A model generated the notes under the pieces. The model made no database searches, had not been told where the DNA came from, and saw nothing but the letters and a program-made list of their open reading frames with translations. A program made the translations under genes and the position numbers. A stretch of DNA of 64,000 nt from Gemmatimonadota bacterium (GTDB lineage Bacteria > Gemmatimonadota > Gemmatimonadetes > Gemmatimonadales > Gemmatimonadaceae): NCBI GenBank assembly GCA_027622655.1, contig JAQBYI010000001.1, positions 1-64,000 of the forward strand. Direction: 5' to 3'. This document shows positions 35,683-44,179 of this stretch, in pieces (positions within the stretch are counted from its first letter, which is position 1; each line of letters starts with the position of its first letter).

Positions 35683-36573
35683 ATGGATGAAGCACCAGCC
35701 ATCGCGGTGTCCGGAGACAGCCTGCGGGCGTTTGAGGCAGCCTCGGTGGCCGCCGCGCGGCTCGATTCTGCTGTCGCCGCGGCTGGACCGGCCTGCGCGG
35801 GAGCCATGCTCGTGCGCCACGCTGTCCTGACGGGGCCGGGCGACGCCAACACGCCGAGCTTGATAATCAGCGCTGGATCGAGCGCTGCCGCGGGATACGG
35901 CATCGAGCCTGCGAGTCGTGAGCTTCCGAGCCTCGGCGCATTGTTGGAAGCTGCCGATCTTGGTGACGCAATCCCGGAGCGTGTACGTGACGAGCTCGAC
36001 GGGATATGGGCGCGCGACCCGCGGACCAGCTCGGCGGTACTCGCTGCGGCGGAAGCGGCGGGATACCTGGTCGTATCAGCCCCGTCGGAGACCAGTTCCC
36101 AGCGTGCGGCGGCGCTCGCGGGCGCACTGATCCTCGCACGGGGGGAAATCGTGTCAGCGCCGTTCCTCACCGTGTGGCAGCTCGACGCGCAAGCACGGAG
36201 CGCAGCAGTTCAGGTGGACCGTTCGCAATCATGGGAGACGTGGGTGCGGGCCTGGTGTACGCTTCTTGCCCGCGAAGCGGCGGGAGCCCTGCGTGCCGTT
36301 GAGGAGCTGTCGGCGAACTTCAAGTCGGAGCGAAGCGACGCCAAGGCGCGGGCACGCACCGGTGCCACCGACGCCGCCGTTGCGAGCTGGTTGCACGCGA
36401 ATCTCACGTTCAACATTCGCGACGCCGCCGTGGGCCTGGGCCTGACCACACCGACAGTCGGAACGGCGATTTCCCGGCTCGAAGAAGCCGGCGTCGCGAC
36501 TGAACTGACCGGTCAGCAGCGGGACCGCGTCTGGGTTTCGACGTCGCTGCTGCGGCTCGTGACAACCCGCTAG
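35683..36573 (+). CDS. putative regulator with Fic-like C-terminal part, no catalytic motif
   Basis: A 296-residue protein, not confidently assigned. Residues 242-292 form a winged helix (FNIRDAAVGLGLTTPTVGTAISRLEEAGV, then RDRVWVSTSLLRLV) like that closing many Fic proteins. Residues 138-210 resemble the helices after the Fic active site (SAPFLTVWQLDAQ, SQSWETWVRAWCTLLAREAA). The AMP-transfer motif HPFxxGNGR is absent; that place reads SAPSETSSQRAAAL. It may be a Fic-derived transcription factor without enzyme activity. ATG 35683; the open frame begins at a TTG two codons earlier. It is divergent from the molybdenum-hydroxylase FAD gene, whose expression it might control. Confidence 0.5.
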   Translation: MDEAPAIAVSGDSLRAFEAASVAAARLDSAVAAAGPACAGAMLVRHAVLTGPGDANTPSLIISAGSSAAAGYGIEPASRELPSLGALLEAADLGDAIPERVRDELDGIWARDPRTSSAVLAAAEAAGYLVVSAPSETSSQRAAALAGALILARGEIVSAPFLTVWQLDAQARSAAVQVDRSQSWETWVRAWCTLLAREAAGALRAVEELSANFKSERSDAKARARTGATDAAVASWLHANLTFNIRDAAVGLGLTTPTVGTAISRLEEAGVATELTGQQRDRVWVSTSLLRLVTTR

Positions 36574-36692
36574 ATAATGCTGCAGCCTGAACCCCTGACG
36601 TCGGGCCTGACTCCACGATCCACGCCCACCGCCGTGGACCGAGACGCCGGCTTCGGCCGGACATTCCGTGACCAGCCGAGCTGGGCCGTCGT

Positions 36693-37343
36693 GTGACCTG
36701 TGTGAGAACCTGCCCGACTGTTCTCGTGGCTGTCGTCCTGGCCACCGTAGCGTGCGCGCCTATCCTGCCGCCGCCTCTTCCCGCGTATCCGCTCCCGGAA
36801 ATGGCGGTGGAATCGCCGTCGCCGGGCGGGATCTGGAGCCCATTCGATCCGGTCGCTGAAGGCGACGTAGTCGCGCTCCGGCTTAGCGGTCTGCTGATAC
36901 CGGTCCGCGGAGTACTCCTCGCCAAGATCGAGGACTCATTTGACGCCCCGCGTGACGGCGGGAGACGTCACGATGCGGTCGACATTCTGGCGCCGCGCGG
37001 TACTCCAGTAGTGGCGGCCACCGACGGCCGCGTGCTCCGGGTTGGTACCAACGCGCTCGGCGGAAACGTGATATGGATGGTCGATACCGACAGCCGCTTC
37101 GTGTATTACTACGCACACCTCGACCGTTACGCGCGGGGTATTCGGACCGGCGATCGGGTCGTCCGCGGAACGCCGATAGGTTATGTCGGTACAACCGGAA
37201 ACTCTCCACGCGACGTTCCCCACCTCCATTTTCAGGTCATGCGAATGACCGATTCAGTGAACTGGTGGAACGGAACGCCGGTGAATCCAGTGCCGTTCCT
37301 GGTTGAGCCGGCAACCCTCACAGCGACACCCGCGAAATCATGA
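36693..37343 (+). CDS. M23-family peptidase lipoprotein
   Basis: A 216-residue LytM-type metallopeptidase. The lipobox VACA gives Cys21 after a short hydrophobic signal. Zinc ligands are His and Asp in GGRRHDAVDI (about residue 93-97) and the HLH of VPHLHFQV near 179, with the conserved GTPVVAATDGRVLRVG and YYYAHLD. It probably cuts peptidoglycan crosslinks or acts as a divisome activator; the active-site residues are complete, so activity is likely. The start is GTG 36693. The stop overlaps the YhbY start by ATGA. Confidence 0.87.
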   Translation: MTCVRTCPTVLVAVVLATVACAPILPPPLPAYPLPEMAVESPSPGGIWSPFDPVAEGDVVALRLSGLLIPVRGVLLAKIEDSFDAPRDGGRRHDAVDILAPRGTPVVAATDGRVLRVGTNALGGNVIWMVDTDSRFVYYYAHLDRYARGIRTGDRVVRGTPIGYVGTTGNSPRDVPHLHFQVMRMTDSVNWWNGTPVNPVPFLVEPATLTATPAKS

Positions 37344-37648
37344 CAATGACCGGAAAGGAGCGAGCCGCTCTGCGTGGAGAAGCGAACCGCCTCACCGCCA
37401 CCGTGCACGTAGGACACGCCGGCGCCAACGACAGTGCCGTACGATCGCTCGACGATGTATTGCGCACCCACGAACTCGTGAAGGCGCAACTGTCGAAGCA
37501 GGCGGGCGTGAAGCCGAACGAACTCGCGCGGCAACTCGCCGTGTCAACGCGATCGGAGGTCGTGCAGGTGATCGGCCGGACGGCGACGTTCTATCGGCCC
37601 AACCCGGAACTCAAGCGGAAGGACGGTACTCCGCCCTGGCGCCGGTAG
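37340..37648 (+). CDS. YhbY-like CRM-domain RNA-binding protein
   Basis: A 102-residue protein that is one CRM domain: LRGEANRLTATVHVGHAG near residue 10, then LVKAQLSKQAG, and VVQVIGRTATFYRPNP, with the conserved GxxG-type loop region. YhbY binds pre-50S ribosomal particles and helps assembly of the large subunit. ATG 37340 overlaps the M23 peptidase stop, so they are co-translated although functionally unrelated. Confidence 0.9.
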   Translation: MTMTGKERAALRGEANRLTATVHVGHAGANDSAVRSLDDVLRTHELVKAQLSKQAGVKPNELARQLAVSTRSEVVQVIGRTATFYRPNPELKRKDGTPPWRR

Positions 37649-37718
37649 CGCCCGTAGAATCGCGTAGATAGCAAGAATTGTCTTGTCAGAGTCGCCGTTT
37701 TAGGTCACCGTTGAGCGG

Positions 37719-40076
37719 CTATCCGCGCTGATTCTCAAGCGCGCCAAGGACCCGCCATGGCGTCAGCGGAATCTGCGTCATTTCGGCGCCAATGGCATCG
37801 GCCACGGCGGCCGCGATGGCCGGGGCCGTGGGAATGATTGGCGGCTCGGCCAGGCCGCGCGCGCCTGTGTGATTCGCCACGGTGTCGGCGGTACCGACGA
37901 AGAACGCGTCGATCGCCGGGATATCGGCCATGGTGGGGATGCGATAGTCGTGCAGGTCGGCGTTCAGCTGCACTCCGGTCGCGCGATCGAGAATCCTCTC
38001 CTCGAAAAGCGCGTAGCCAAGTCCCTGAATGATGCCGCCTTCGAGCTGGCTCTCGGCTAGAGTGGGATTGATGATTCGTCCCGCGTCGTGTGCTGCGACG
38101 ATTCGCAGTACGCGCACAATGCCAGTCTCCACGTCCACCTCGACTTCGGCGAATTGCGCCCCGAACGTCGCGATCGTTACGTCATCTGGGTTCGGACCGC
38201 GCGACCCGCGCCCAACGATCATGACGTCTCCGAGGCTCTTCGTGACCTCGGCGAAGGTCATGGAGCGGTCGGTGTCGCGCACGACGATGCGGGAGTCCTT
38301 GGTTTCGAGGTCGCCGGGCTGCACGTCGAACATTGGCGCCGCCGCCTCGAGCAAGAGCCGTCGCGCGTCTTCGGCCGCCATGCGGGCGGCCGGGCCGACG
38401 GACGGCGTGGTCATGGAACCCCATGAGTTACCGGCATACGGAAGCGTTTCCGTGTCGCCGATGATCGAACGCACGTCCGACAGCTTCGCGCCGAGCGCTT
38501 CGGCGGCAATCTGCGCGAGCACCGTGCGTGCGCCTGTGCCGAGGTCCTGCGTGCCGGCGAGGACGTCGATCGACGCGTCGTTGTTGATTCGTACCTGCGC
38601 ATACGATGGTGGTCCGCCACCCGTGGGCCAGAGCTGAGCGGCCATGCCGAAGCCGCGACGAACGCTCGCTACTGAACTACTGGGCACGACCGATGCTGGA
38701 GCCGCCGGGTTGGCCGAGGCTTGGCGGCGCTCCTCCCGCGATGCCCACCCAAATTTTCGTGCGCCCTCGTCATAGCACTCACGGAGCGCGTTGCCTGAAT
38801 ACTTCTGGCTCCGCCGGAGGTCGATCCGCGTGAAGTTTCTTCGCCTGAGGGCAAGCGGGTCCATTCCTAGTTCGCGCGCGAGTGCGTTCATGGCACTCTC
38901 GAGGCCGAACGCCCCCTCGGCGTAACCAGGCGCGCGGAAGGCTTGCATGCCGCTCGAGTTCACCCAGGCGAACGTTTCCTCCGTCCGCACGTTCGGGCAG
39001 GCATAGAGTTCGTGATAGATCTGCGCGGGCCCACCCTCCCATCCGCTGACGCCAAGCGGAATGTCGGCGCTGAGGACGATGGCAGTAAGCGTCCCGTTCT
39101 TCTTGGCACCAAGCGTGACTCGCTGGATTGTGGCTGGCCGGTTTCCGGAATCAGACTGCTCGGCGCGGCGGCTGAGCACACAGCGAACCGGGCGTCCCGT
39201 GCGGCGTGCGAAAAGCGCAGCGATGTACGTGTGCGCGCCAGCGCCGTTCTTCGCGCCGAATCCGCCGCCCATGTAGTGCTTGATGACTCGCACGTTCGAT
39301 TGCGATATACCCAGCGCGGCAGCCACCTGCTCGCGGACACGGAAAATTCCCTGAGTCGATTCCCATATCGTGACACGATCGGCGTTCCATTCCGCGACCG
39401 CTCCGTGTGGTTCGATCGCTGAATGGAGCTGCACCGGGGTCCGGTATTCGCGTGTGATTGTTACGTCGGCCGCGCGGAGTCCCGCTTCGATGTCGCCACG
39501 ACCTTCGATCATCGGCGAATCAGCCATCAGGTTTCCCTGCGAGCGGACGAGCGGGGCATCCGGTGCGACCGCGGCTTCGAAGGTCGCGGCAAACGGCGCG
39601 GCGTCGAACGTCATTGCCATCGCGCGGGCGCCAGCGGCCGCGGCCTCGAACGTTTCGGCGCAGATGACTCCCACGGGCTGGCCAGCGTAGGAGATTTTGC
39701 CGGTGAAAAGCCGCGTATCAGGCGGAGCATCGCCCGTGGCGAGTACGTCCAGTACCCCCGGCACGGCGCGCGCCGCCGTGGCGTCGAACGACCGGACGTT
39801 TCCCTTGGCGACCGGCGATCGCAGAATGAGCGCGTGCAGCATCCCCGGGAGCGCGATGTCGGCCGTGTACCGAGCGCGCCCAGTGACCTTTTCGTGCGCG
39901 TCCATACGCGGAACTCTGGCGCCGACAATCTCGAGTGCTGTGTCGGCTTTCCACGCTGCCGGCTCGAATGCCGGCAGCTCCACAACACGCTTTTCCGTTC
40001 GCCCCTCGACCTCGACGACGGTTTCGACGAAGGTGCGGCCTCGCCGCGCGGTAGAGCGCTTCGACTGGCGCGCCAC
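37719..40076 (-). CDS. molybdenum hydroxylase, molybdopterin-binding large subunit
   Basis: A 785-residue catalytic subunit of the xanthine dehydrogenase family. The N-terminal a/b hammerhead domain begins near residue 55 (DAHEKVTGRARYTADI). Mo-cofactor contacts are GGGFGAKNGAGAH, MQAFRAPGYAEGAFGLE and TQDLGTGARTVLAQIAAE; the catalytic Glu near the end is in RGLAEPPIIPTAPAIA. The active-site loop reads AFRAPG, not the AYRCSFR of form I CO dehydrogenase, so CO oxidation is unlikely; an N-heterocycle or aldehyde substrate is expected. A basic 40-residue leader (RQSKRSTARRGR) is unusual. GTG 40076 shares one base with the 2Fe-2S subunit stop. Confidence 0.9.
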   Translation of the reverse strand: MARQSKRSTARRGRTFVETVVEVEGRTEKRVVELPAFEPAAWKADTALEIVGARVPRMDAHEKVTGRARYTADIALPGMLHALILRSPVAKGNVRSFDATAARAVPGVLDVLATGDAPPDTRLFTGKISYAGQPVGVICAETFEAAAAGARAMAMTFDAAPFAATFEAAVAPDAPLVRSQGNLMADSPMIEGRGDIEAGLRAADVTITREYRTPVQLHSAIEPHGAVAEWNADRVTIWESTQGIFRVREQVAAALGISQSNVRVIKHYMGGGFGAKNGAGAHTYIAALFARRTGRPVRCVLSRRAEQSDSGNRPATIQRVTLGAKKNGTLTAIVLSADIPLGVSGWEGGPAQIYHELYACPNVRTEETFAWVNSSGMQAFRAPGYAEGAFGLESAMNALARELGMDPLALRRRNFTRIDLRRSQKYSGNALRECYDEGARKFGWASREERRQASANPAAPASVVPSSSVASVRRGFGMAAQLWPTGGGPPSYAQVRINNDASIDVLAGTQDLGTGARTVLAQIAAEALGAKLSDVRSIIGDTETLPYAGNSWGSMTTPSVGPAARMAAEDARRLLLEAAAPMFDVQPGDLETKDSRIVVRDTDRSMTFAEVTKSLGDVMIVGRGSRGPNPDDVTIATFGAQFAEVEVDVETGIVRVLRIVAAHDAGRIINPTLAESQLEGGIIQGLGYALFEERILDRATGVQLNADLHDYRIPTMADIPAIDAFFVGTADTVANHTGARGLAEPPIIPTAPAIAAAVADAIGAEMTQIPLTPWRVLGALENQRG

Positions 40077-40558
40077 TATTCGTCAGTCTCCGAACTCATG
40101 TTTTTGAAATCGCCGCGCGATGCCGCAGCGATTGCCGTCACAATCTTCGGATACGTTCCGCAGCGGCAGAGGTTGCCGCTCATCGCCTCTCTGATCTCCG
40201 CCTCATCGGGCGCCGCGTTTCTGGCGAGCAGATGCGTCGCTGCAACGAGTTGGCCCGGCGTACAGTAGCCGCACTGTGCCGCGTCGTGAGCAATGAACGC
40301 GCGTTGCAGCGGTGCCAGTTTGCCGGCGCTCGCAAGCCCTTCGATCGTAGTCACGGTGGCGCTGTCGCACGCCTCCGCAAGCACGATGCAGGAGTAGGCG
40401 AGGCGGTTGTTCAGGAGCACGGTACAGGCACCGCACTCCCCGTGTCCGCATCCGAATTTCGTGCCCGGAAGGTGGAGCCGGTCGTTAAGCAGTGTCAGGA
40501 GGCGTTCGCCAGGAGCCGGGGCGATCTCGTGGTCCCTGCCGTTGACGGTGAGGCGCAT
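40076..40558 (-). CDS. molybdenum hydroxylase 2Fe-2S subunit
   Basis: A 160-residue small subunit carrying two [2Fe-2S] clusters. The plant-ferredoxin-type motif is FGCGHGECGACTVLLNNRLAYSC; the second, helical cluster uses CGYCTPGQ and LCRCGTYPKI. It relays electrons from the Mo site to the FAD subunit. ATG 40558 is the operon's first start, behind a purine-rich leader (on the plus strand). It is in one unit with the large subunit, apart from the FAD subunit. Confidence 0.93.
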   Translation of the reverse strand: MRLTVNGRDHEIAPAPGERLLTLLNDRLHLPGTKFGCGHGECGACTVLLNNRLAYSCIVLAEACDSATVTTIEGLASAGKLAPLQRAFIAHDAAQCGYCTPGQLVAATHLLARNAAPDEAEIREAMSGNLCRCGTYPKIVTAIAAASRGDFKNMSSETDE

Positions 40559-40572
40559 GGATCAAGATACGA

Positions 40573-40650
40573 TGGAGAGTGAGGGGCGCGGGTGAGGAGT
40601 GAGGAGGAAATGAGGGGTAGGGAGTGAGGAGGCAGAGCGAGCGTTGGGAG
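40573..40650. repeat. G/A-rich leader with 12-bp direct repeat
   Basis: GGAGTGAGGAGG occurs at 40596-40607 and 40621-40632, with further GAGTGAGGGG and TGAGGGG variants between. On the plus strand nearly all bases are purines with many GG and GGG runs. It lies directly upstream of the 2Fe-2S subunit gene (minus strand), whose leader transcript would be pyrimidine-rich. A similar tract precedes the serine hydrolase start at 44060-44093. Confidence 0.6.
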
Positions 40651-40771
40651 TGTGGACGGGTAAGCCACCGTGGGCGCCTCGCACTGTTTGTCGTGTGTCG
40701 CTGGAGCTAAATTCGATCGACGCGCCGGGCATTTTCTGCCTTCGGGCGCGGCACTGCTCTAGAGGAATCTG

Positions 40772-41035
40772 ATGCCGTACATCATCACCGAAGCCTGCAA
40801 GGATACGAAGGACAAGTCGTGCGTGGATGTTTGCCCCGTGGATTGCATCTACGAAGGGCCTGAAATGCTGTACATCCACCCCGACGAGTGTATCGACTGC
40901 GGTGCGTGCGAACCCGAGTGCCCGGTGACGGCCATCTTCCCCGAAGAGGACGTGCCTGCTGCTCAGGTGCAGTACGTCCAGATCAACCGTGACATCTTCA
41001 AGTCTGATACGCCGCCGGGACGGCCGACGAGGTAG
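40772..41035 (+). CDS. 7Fe/8Fe ferredoxin
   Basis: An 87-residue soluble ferredoxin. Cluster I cysteines are Cys9, Cys17, Cys21 and Cys25 ([18 protein letters not shown]), with the long gap after Cys9 typical of seven-iron ferredoxins; cluster II is the regular [11 protein letters not shown] plus CP (Cys40, 43, 46, 50). The acidic C-terminal extension FPEEDVP...[10 protein letters not shown] is usual in the FdxA group. It probably carries electrons for oxidoreductases; the partner is unknown. ATG 40772 with GAGGA upstream; stop and the RNase D start are adjacent. Confidence 0.92.
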   Translation: MPYIITEACKDTKDKSCVDVCPVDCIYEGPEMLYIHPDECIDCGACEPECPVTAIFPEEDVPAAQVQYVQINRDIFKSDTPPGRPTR

Positions 41036-42280
41036 GTGCCGACCGCCGTCGAGTACCTCGAGGCGGACGACGCGGTCGCGGCGTTTCTAGGCCGCATTGG
41101 AAAAATCACGCGGCTCGCGATAGACACTGAAGGTGCGAGCTTCCACAAGTTTGTCGACCGGGTCTACCTGATCCAGCTGTCGACCAATGATCGCCACGCG
41201 ATCATTGACCCGCTGCCGATTTCGCCGCCACCGGCGCTCGGGAGCATTCTCGAAGACCCTGCCATCGAAGTGGTGTTTCACGACGCCGACTACGATCTGC
41301 GGCTGCTGCACCAAGACTACGGGTGGCAGGTCCGGAGCATTTTCGACACGCGAATCGCCGCGCAGCTTCTCGGAATTACGTCGTTTGGACTGGCTGCGCT
41401 GCTCGAGAAGTATTACCAGCTGAAACTCGACAAAAAGCATCAGCGCGCTGACTGGTCCATGCGCCCGTTGACCAAAGGCATGCTCGACTACGCCGCGCAA
41501 GACACAATGCACCTGCTCGGATTGCGCGACCAGCTAGCCTCGGAACTCAAGAAGAAGGGCCGGTGGTCGTGGGCGGAGGAGGAATTTCTCCGTCTGGAGG
41601 GCACGCGATGGTCTGCTGAAGAGCCGGGGATGGCTTTTTTGCGAATGAAGGGCGCGCGCGACCTTTCGCGGCGCGAGCTCGCACTTCTTCGTGAACTCGT
41701 GACCTGGCGCGACACGGTCGCGCTCAAGCTCGACAAGGCGACGTTTCGCGTCGTGGGCAACGAGCCGCTGCTCGACGCGGCGCGTCTCGCGCCAACAGAC
41801 CGGGACGTGCTCGCCAAGATCAAGGGAATGCCGCGCGGAATCGTTGATCGGCACGCCGACGACATCCTGGCGGCGGTGAAGCGTGGACTCGCCGTTGCTG
41901 AGCCTGACCTGCCGACGTTTCCAAAGTCGAAACGATGGGCACGCGATCCGGACTTCGACACAAAGGTGTCGCACCTTAAAACTGCACGCGATGCAGCGGC
42001 CAAACGTCTGGAAATCGATCCCGGAGTTCTGTGTTCCCGCGACCGAATGGAGAGCGTTGCGCGCGCCGTGCCCAGGACGGTCGAGGAAATCTCCGCACTC
42101 GGCGGGCTCCGTGCATGGCAGGTGGCCGAACTCGGCGATGCATTTGTCACTGCCCTGAAGGGGTTCAAGCCCGCTGCTGCCGAACCCGCGACGCCGGCCG
42201 CCAAACCGCCGACTGAGAAATCGTCGCGTGCCGCCGGCGCCTCACGGCCGGCGAGCCAATCTCCGTATCGCGAGAGCTGA
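41036..42280 (+). CDS. rnd: ribonuclease D
   Basis: A 414-residue 3'-5' exonuclease for tRNA and small-RNA 3' ends. The DEDDy residues are Asp30 and Glu32 (AIDTEGASF), Asp in FHDADYDL, and Tyr...Asp in LDYAAQDT. Two HRDC-like helical domains follow (about 215-290 and 310-385), as in E. coli RNase D. The last 35 residues are Ala/Pro-rich. GTG 41036 comes directly after the ferredoxin stop, so the two share a transcript. Confidence 0.9.
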   Translation: MPTAVEYLEADDAVAAFLGRIGKITRLAIDTEGASFHKFVDRVYLIQLSTNDRHAIIDPLPISPPPALGSILEDPAIEVVFHDADYDLRLLHQDYGWQVRSIFDTRIAAQLLGITSFGLAALLEKYYQLKLDKKHQRADWSMRPLTKGMLDYAAQDTMHLLGLRDQLASELKKKGRWSWAEEEFLRLEGTRWSAEEPGMAFLRMKGARDLSRRELALLRELVTWRDTVALKLDKATFRVVGNEPLLDAARLAPTDRDVLAKIKGMPRGIVDRHADDILAAVKRGLAVAEPDLPTFPKSKRWARDPDFDTKVSHLKTARDAAAKRLEIDPGVLCSRDRMESVARAVPRTVEEISALGGLRAWQVAELGDAFVTALKGFKPAAAEPATPAAKPPTEKSSRAAGASRPASQSPYRES

Positions 42281-42346
42281 CCGAGGTTTCTACGCGGCCC
42301 GAAGCCTCCATTGGGCCCCTTCACGCTTGCCACTTCACACGCGACA

Positions 42347-42682
42347 TCAGAAGCCCAGGTACGCCCTCACTCTTGGCTCGATCCGTTGCGGACCCCACGG
42401 CGGCGACCAGACCAGATTGAGCTCGACTTTGCCAATGCCGTCGAGCGTCTTCAGTTGATCTTCCGCGTCCTTCATTATTTCGGGGCCGGACGGGCACGCA
42501 GGGGTCGTGAGCGACATGTCAACGGTGACGTCGCTCCCTTCAATGCGCACGTCGTAGATGAGCCCCATGTCAACGATGTTCAGATTGACTTCGGGGTCCT
42601 TTACCCGGCGTAACGCAAGTTTTACCAGATCGGGCGTGATGCCGCTTTCGGGAGCTGGCGCGTCGGAAATGTCTTCCGTCAT
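42347..42682 (-). CDS. MIP18/SufT-like Fe-S assembly factor
   Basis: A 111-residue DUF59 protein. It shows VKDPEVNLNIVDMGLIYDV and the cysteine motif LTTPACPSGPEI, then KTLDGIGKVELNLVWSPPWGP. Such proteins (SufT, PaaD-like, human CIAO2) help load Fe-S clusters. It is single on the minus strand, 12 kb from the suf operon and close to several Fe-S enzymes. ATG 42682. Confidence 0.88.
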   Translation of the reverse strand: MTEDISDAPAPESGITPDLVKLALRRVKDPEVNLNIVDMGLIYDVRIEGSDVTVDMSLTTPACPSGPEIMKDAEDQLKTLDGIGKVELNLVWSPPWGPQRIEPRVRAYLGF

Positions 42683-42745
42683 ATCGCGAAATGTAGCGCA
42701 TCGGGACCAATCTGCTCGGGATTGGCCGGTACACGCCTTTCCGGG

Positions 42746-44059
42746 CTACGGTGCTCGATTCGTCGCTGCTACGCGTTGCGCTGGATGAGGCGTCGGCTTC
42801 GTGGCCGGCTTGACGCGCTCCCTGGTGGACCGAGTCCCAGCCGGGCGGTTCCAGTCCAGGGCACGGTCGGCACGGAACGATTTCGGCGGGTCTACGATTG
42901 CGACATCGGGATCGAGCACCGCGAGTGCGGCGGCATCGGTGATGTCGTTTCGGATGTCGGCGATCACGATCGACGGTCGCCGAGCCCGGGCTTCGTGAAT
43001 CCGGTTCGTCAGCAGGATCACGAACATATCGCGGTCGGGATCTATCCAAAGCGACGTCCCAGTGAAGCCGGTGTGGCCAAACGCGTGTTCATCGAGATAA
43101 TCGCCGGCCCCGTGCTGGCCAGCGCCGAGCTCCCAGCCAAGAGTCCGGGTCGCGGCGACGTGTTCTGTGAAGAGCTGAATCGTGGAGTCGGCAATGATCC
43201 GAACCCCACCATAAATGCCCCTGTTCAGCATCATCTGCGCGAACACGGCGAGGTCGCTCGCGCTCGAAAAGAGCCCGGCGTGCCCCACGATCCCGCCCAG
43301 CACGTACGCGTTTTCGTCGTGTACCTCGCCTCGGATCGGATGCCCACGTGGCGGATATACCTCGGTCGGTGCGATGCGGGCCTTGAGTGAGTCGGCCGGC
43401 TTGAACATCGTGTTTTTCATGCCAAGCGGGCCGAACACTTTTGCCTCGAGGAACCGGTCAAGCCGCTGGCCCGACGCCGCCTCGGCGACCCAGCCCAAAA
43501 TGTCCCCGCCGAGGTCGGAATAGTCCATCATCGTGCCGGGCTGGTATCCGAGCTTCGTCGTGAGTACCATCTCTCTCGCGTGCGCCGGAGACGTGGCCTT
43601 CTTCCAGAGTACTCGTCCCGGGGCGAGCCCGCCGCGGTGCGCGAGCACCTGGCGGATCGTCACCAGGTCCTTCCGAGCGCCGACGAAATCCGGCAGGTAT
43701 CTCTGCACCTTGTCGTCGAGGTCGAGCTTGCCCTCGTCGTACAGCACCATAAGCGCGGTGGTCGCGCCGACGACTTTGGTCAGCGAGGCGAGGTCGTAGA
43801 TGGACTCGTCAGCGGACACTTTGCGGGCGCCGGCGGTCCAGCTGAGTCGGCCAAACCCCTCTTTGTAGACAATTGCTCCGCTTCGGCCGACGATGACGGC
43901 TGCTCCCGGGAACCCACCGGCGGCGACTCCCTTGCTCACGATGCCACTGATCGACTGAAGTCGCTCGGCCGACATCCCTACTTCGCCTGGTGGGCGCACC
44001 ACGAGTCTGTCGCTGTTGAGCGACAGCACGGCGGTGATGATCAGGAGGGCGCGAAGCAT
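42746..44059 (-). CDS. exported serine hydrolase, class C beta-lactamase fold
   Basis: A 437-residue hydrolase. A hydrophobic signal covers residues 1-14. Ser92-x-x-Lys95 is in ASLTKV, the Tyr motif is YSDLGG near 167, and HTG is in FGHTGFTGTSLW, all as in class C beta-lactamases, DD-peptidases and esterases. The arrangement LGGIVGHAGLFSSASDLAVF is typical of the EstB/PBP-like clade rather than true AmpC, so peptidoglycan or ester hydrolysis is more likely than resistance. The tail of 50 residues is basic and low in complexity. ATG 44059 (TTG 44065 unlikely). Confidence 0.85.
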   Translation of the reverse strand: MLRALLIITAVLSLNSDRLVVRPPGEVGMSAERLQSISGIVSKGVAAGGFPGAAVIVGRSGAIVYKEGFGRLSWTAGARKVSADESIYDLASLTKVVGATTALMVLYDEGKLDLDDKVQRYLPDFVGARKDLVTIRQVLAHRGGLAPGRVLWKKATSPAHAREMVLTTKLGYQPGTMMDYSDLGGDILGWVAEAASGQRLDRFLEAKVFGPLGMKNTMFKPADSLKARIAPTEVYPPRGHPIRGEVHDENAYVLGGIVGHAGLFSSASDLAVFAQMMLNRGIYGGVRIIADSTIQLFTEHVAATRTLGWELGAGQHGAGDYLDEHAFGHTGFTGTSLWIDPDRDMFVILLTNRIHEARARRPSIVIADIRNDITDAAALAVLDPDVAIVDPPKSFRADRALDWNRPAGTRSTRERVKPATKPTPHPAQRVAATNRAP

Positions 44060-44179
44060 GGGCAAGGAGGGAGGGTGGGCGAGGGAGGAGAAGTACGGTC
44101 CGATTCCCTACGGGTCAAGACGAGCGGGCGTTGGAGGGTGCAACGGGAAACCATACTCCAGTACCCTGTGACATAGCAT

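Noticed and set aside
37719-40558. Aerobic CO dehydrogenase (CoxLS)
   Set aside because: The active-site loop reads AFRAPG instead of AYRCSFR or AYRGAGR, so a general molybdenum hydroxylase is the safer call.
42746-44059. Beta-lactam resistance gene
   Set aside because: SxxK, YSD and HTG motifs fit the whole class C/DD-peptidase/esterase superfamily; the loop pattern is that of the esterase/PBP-like clade.
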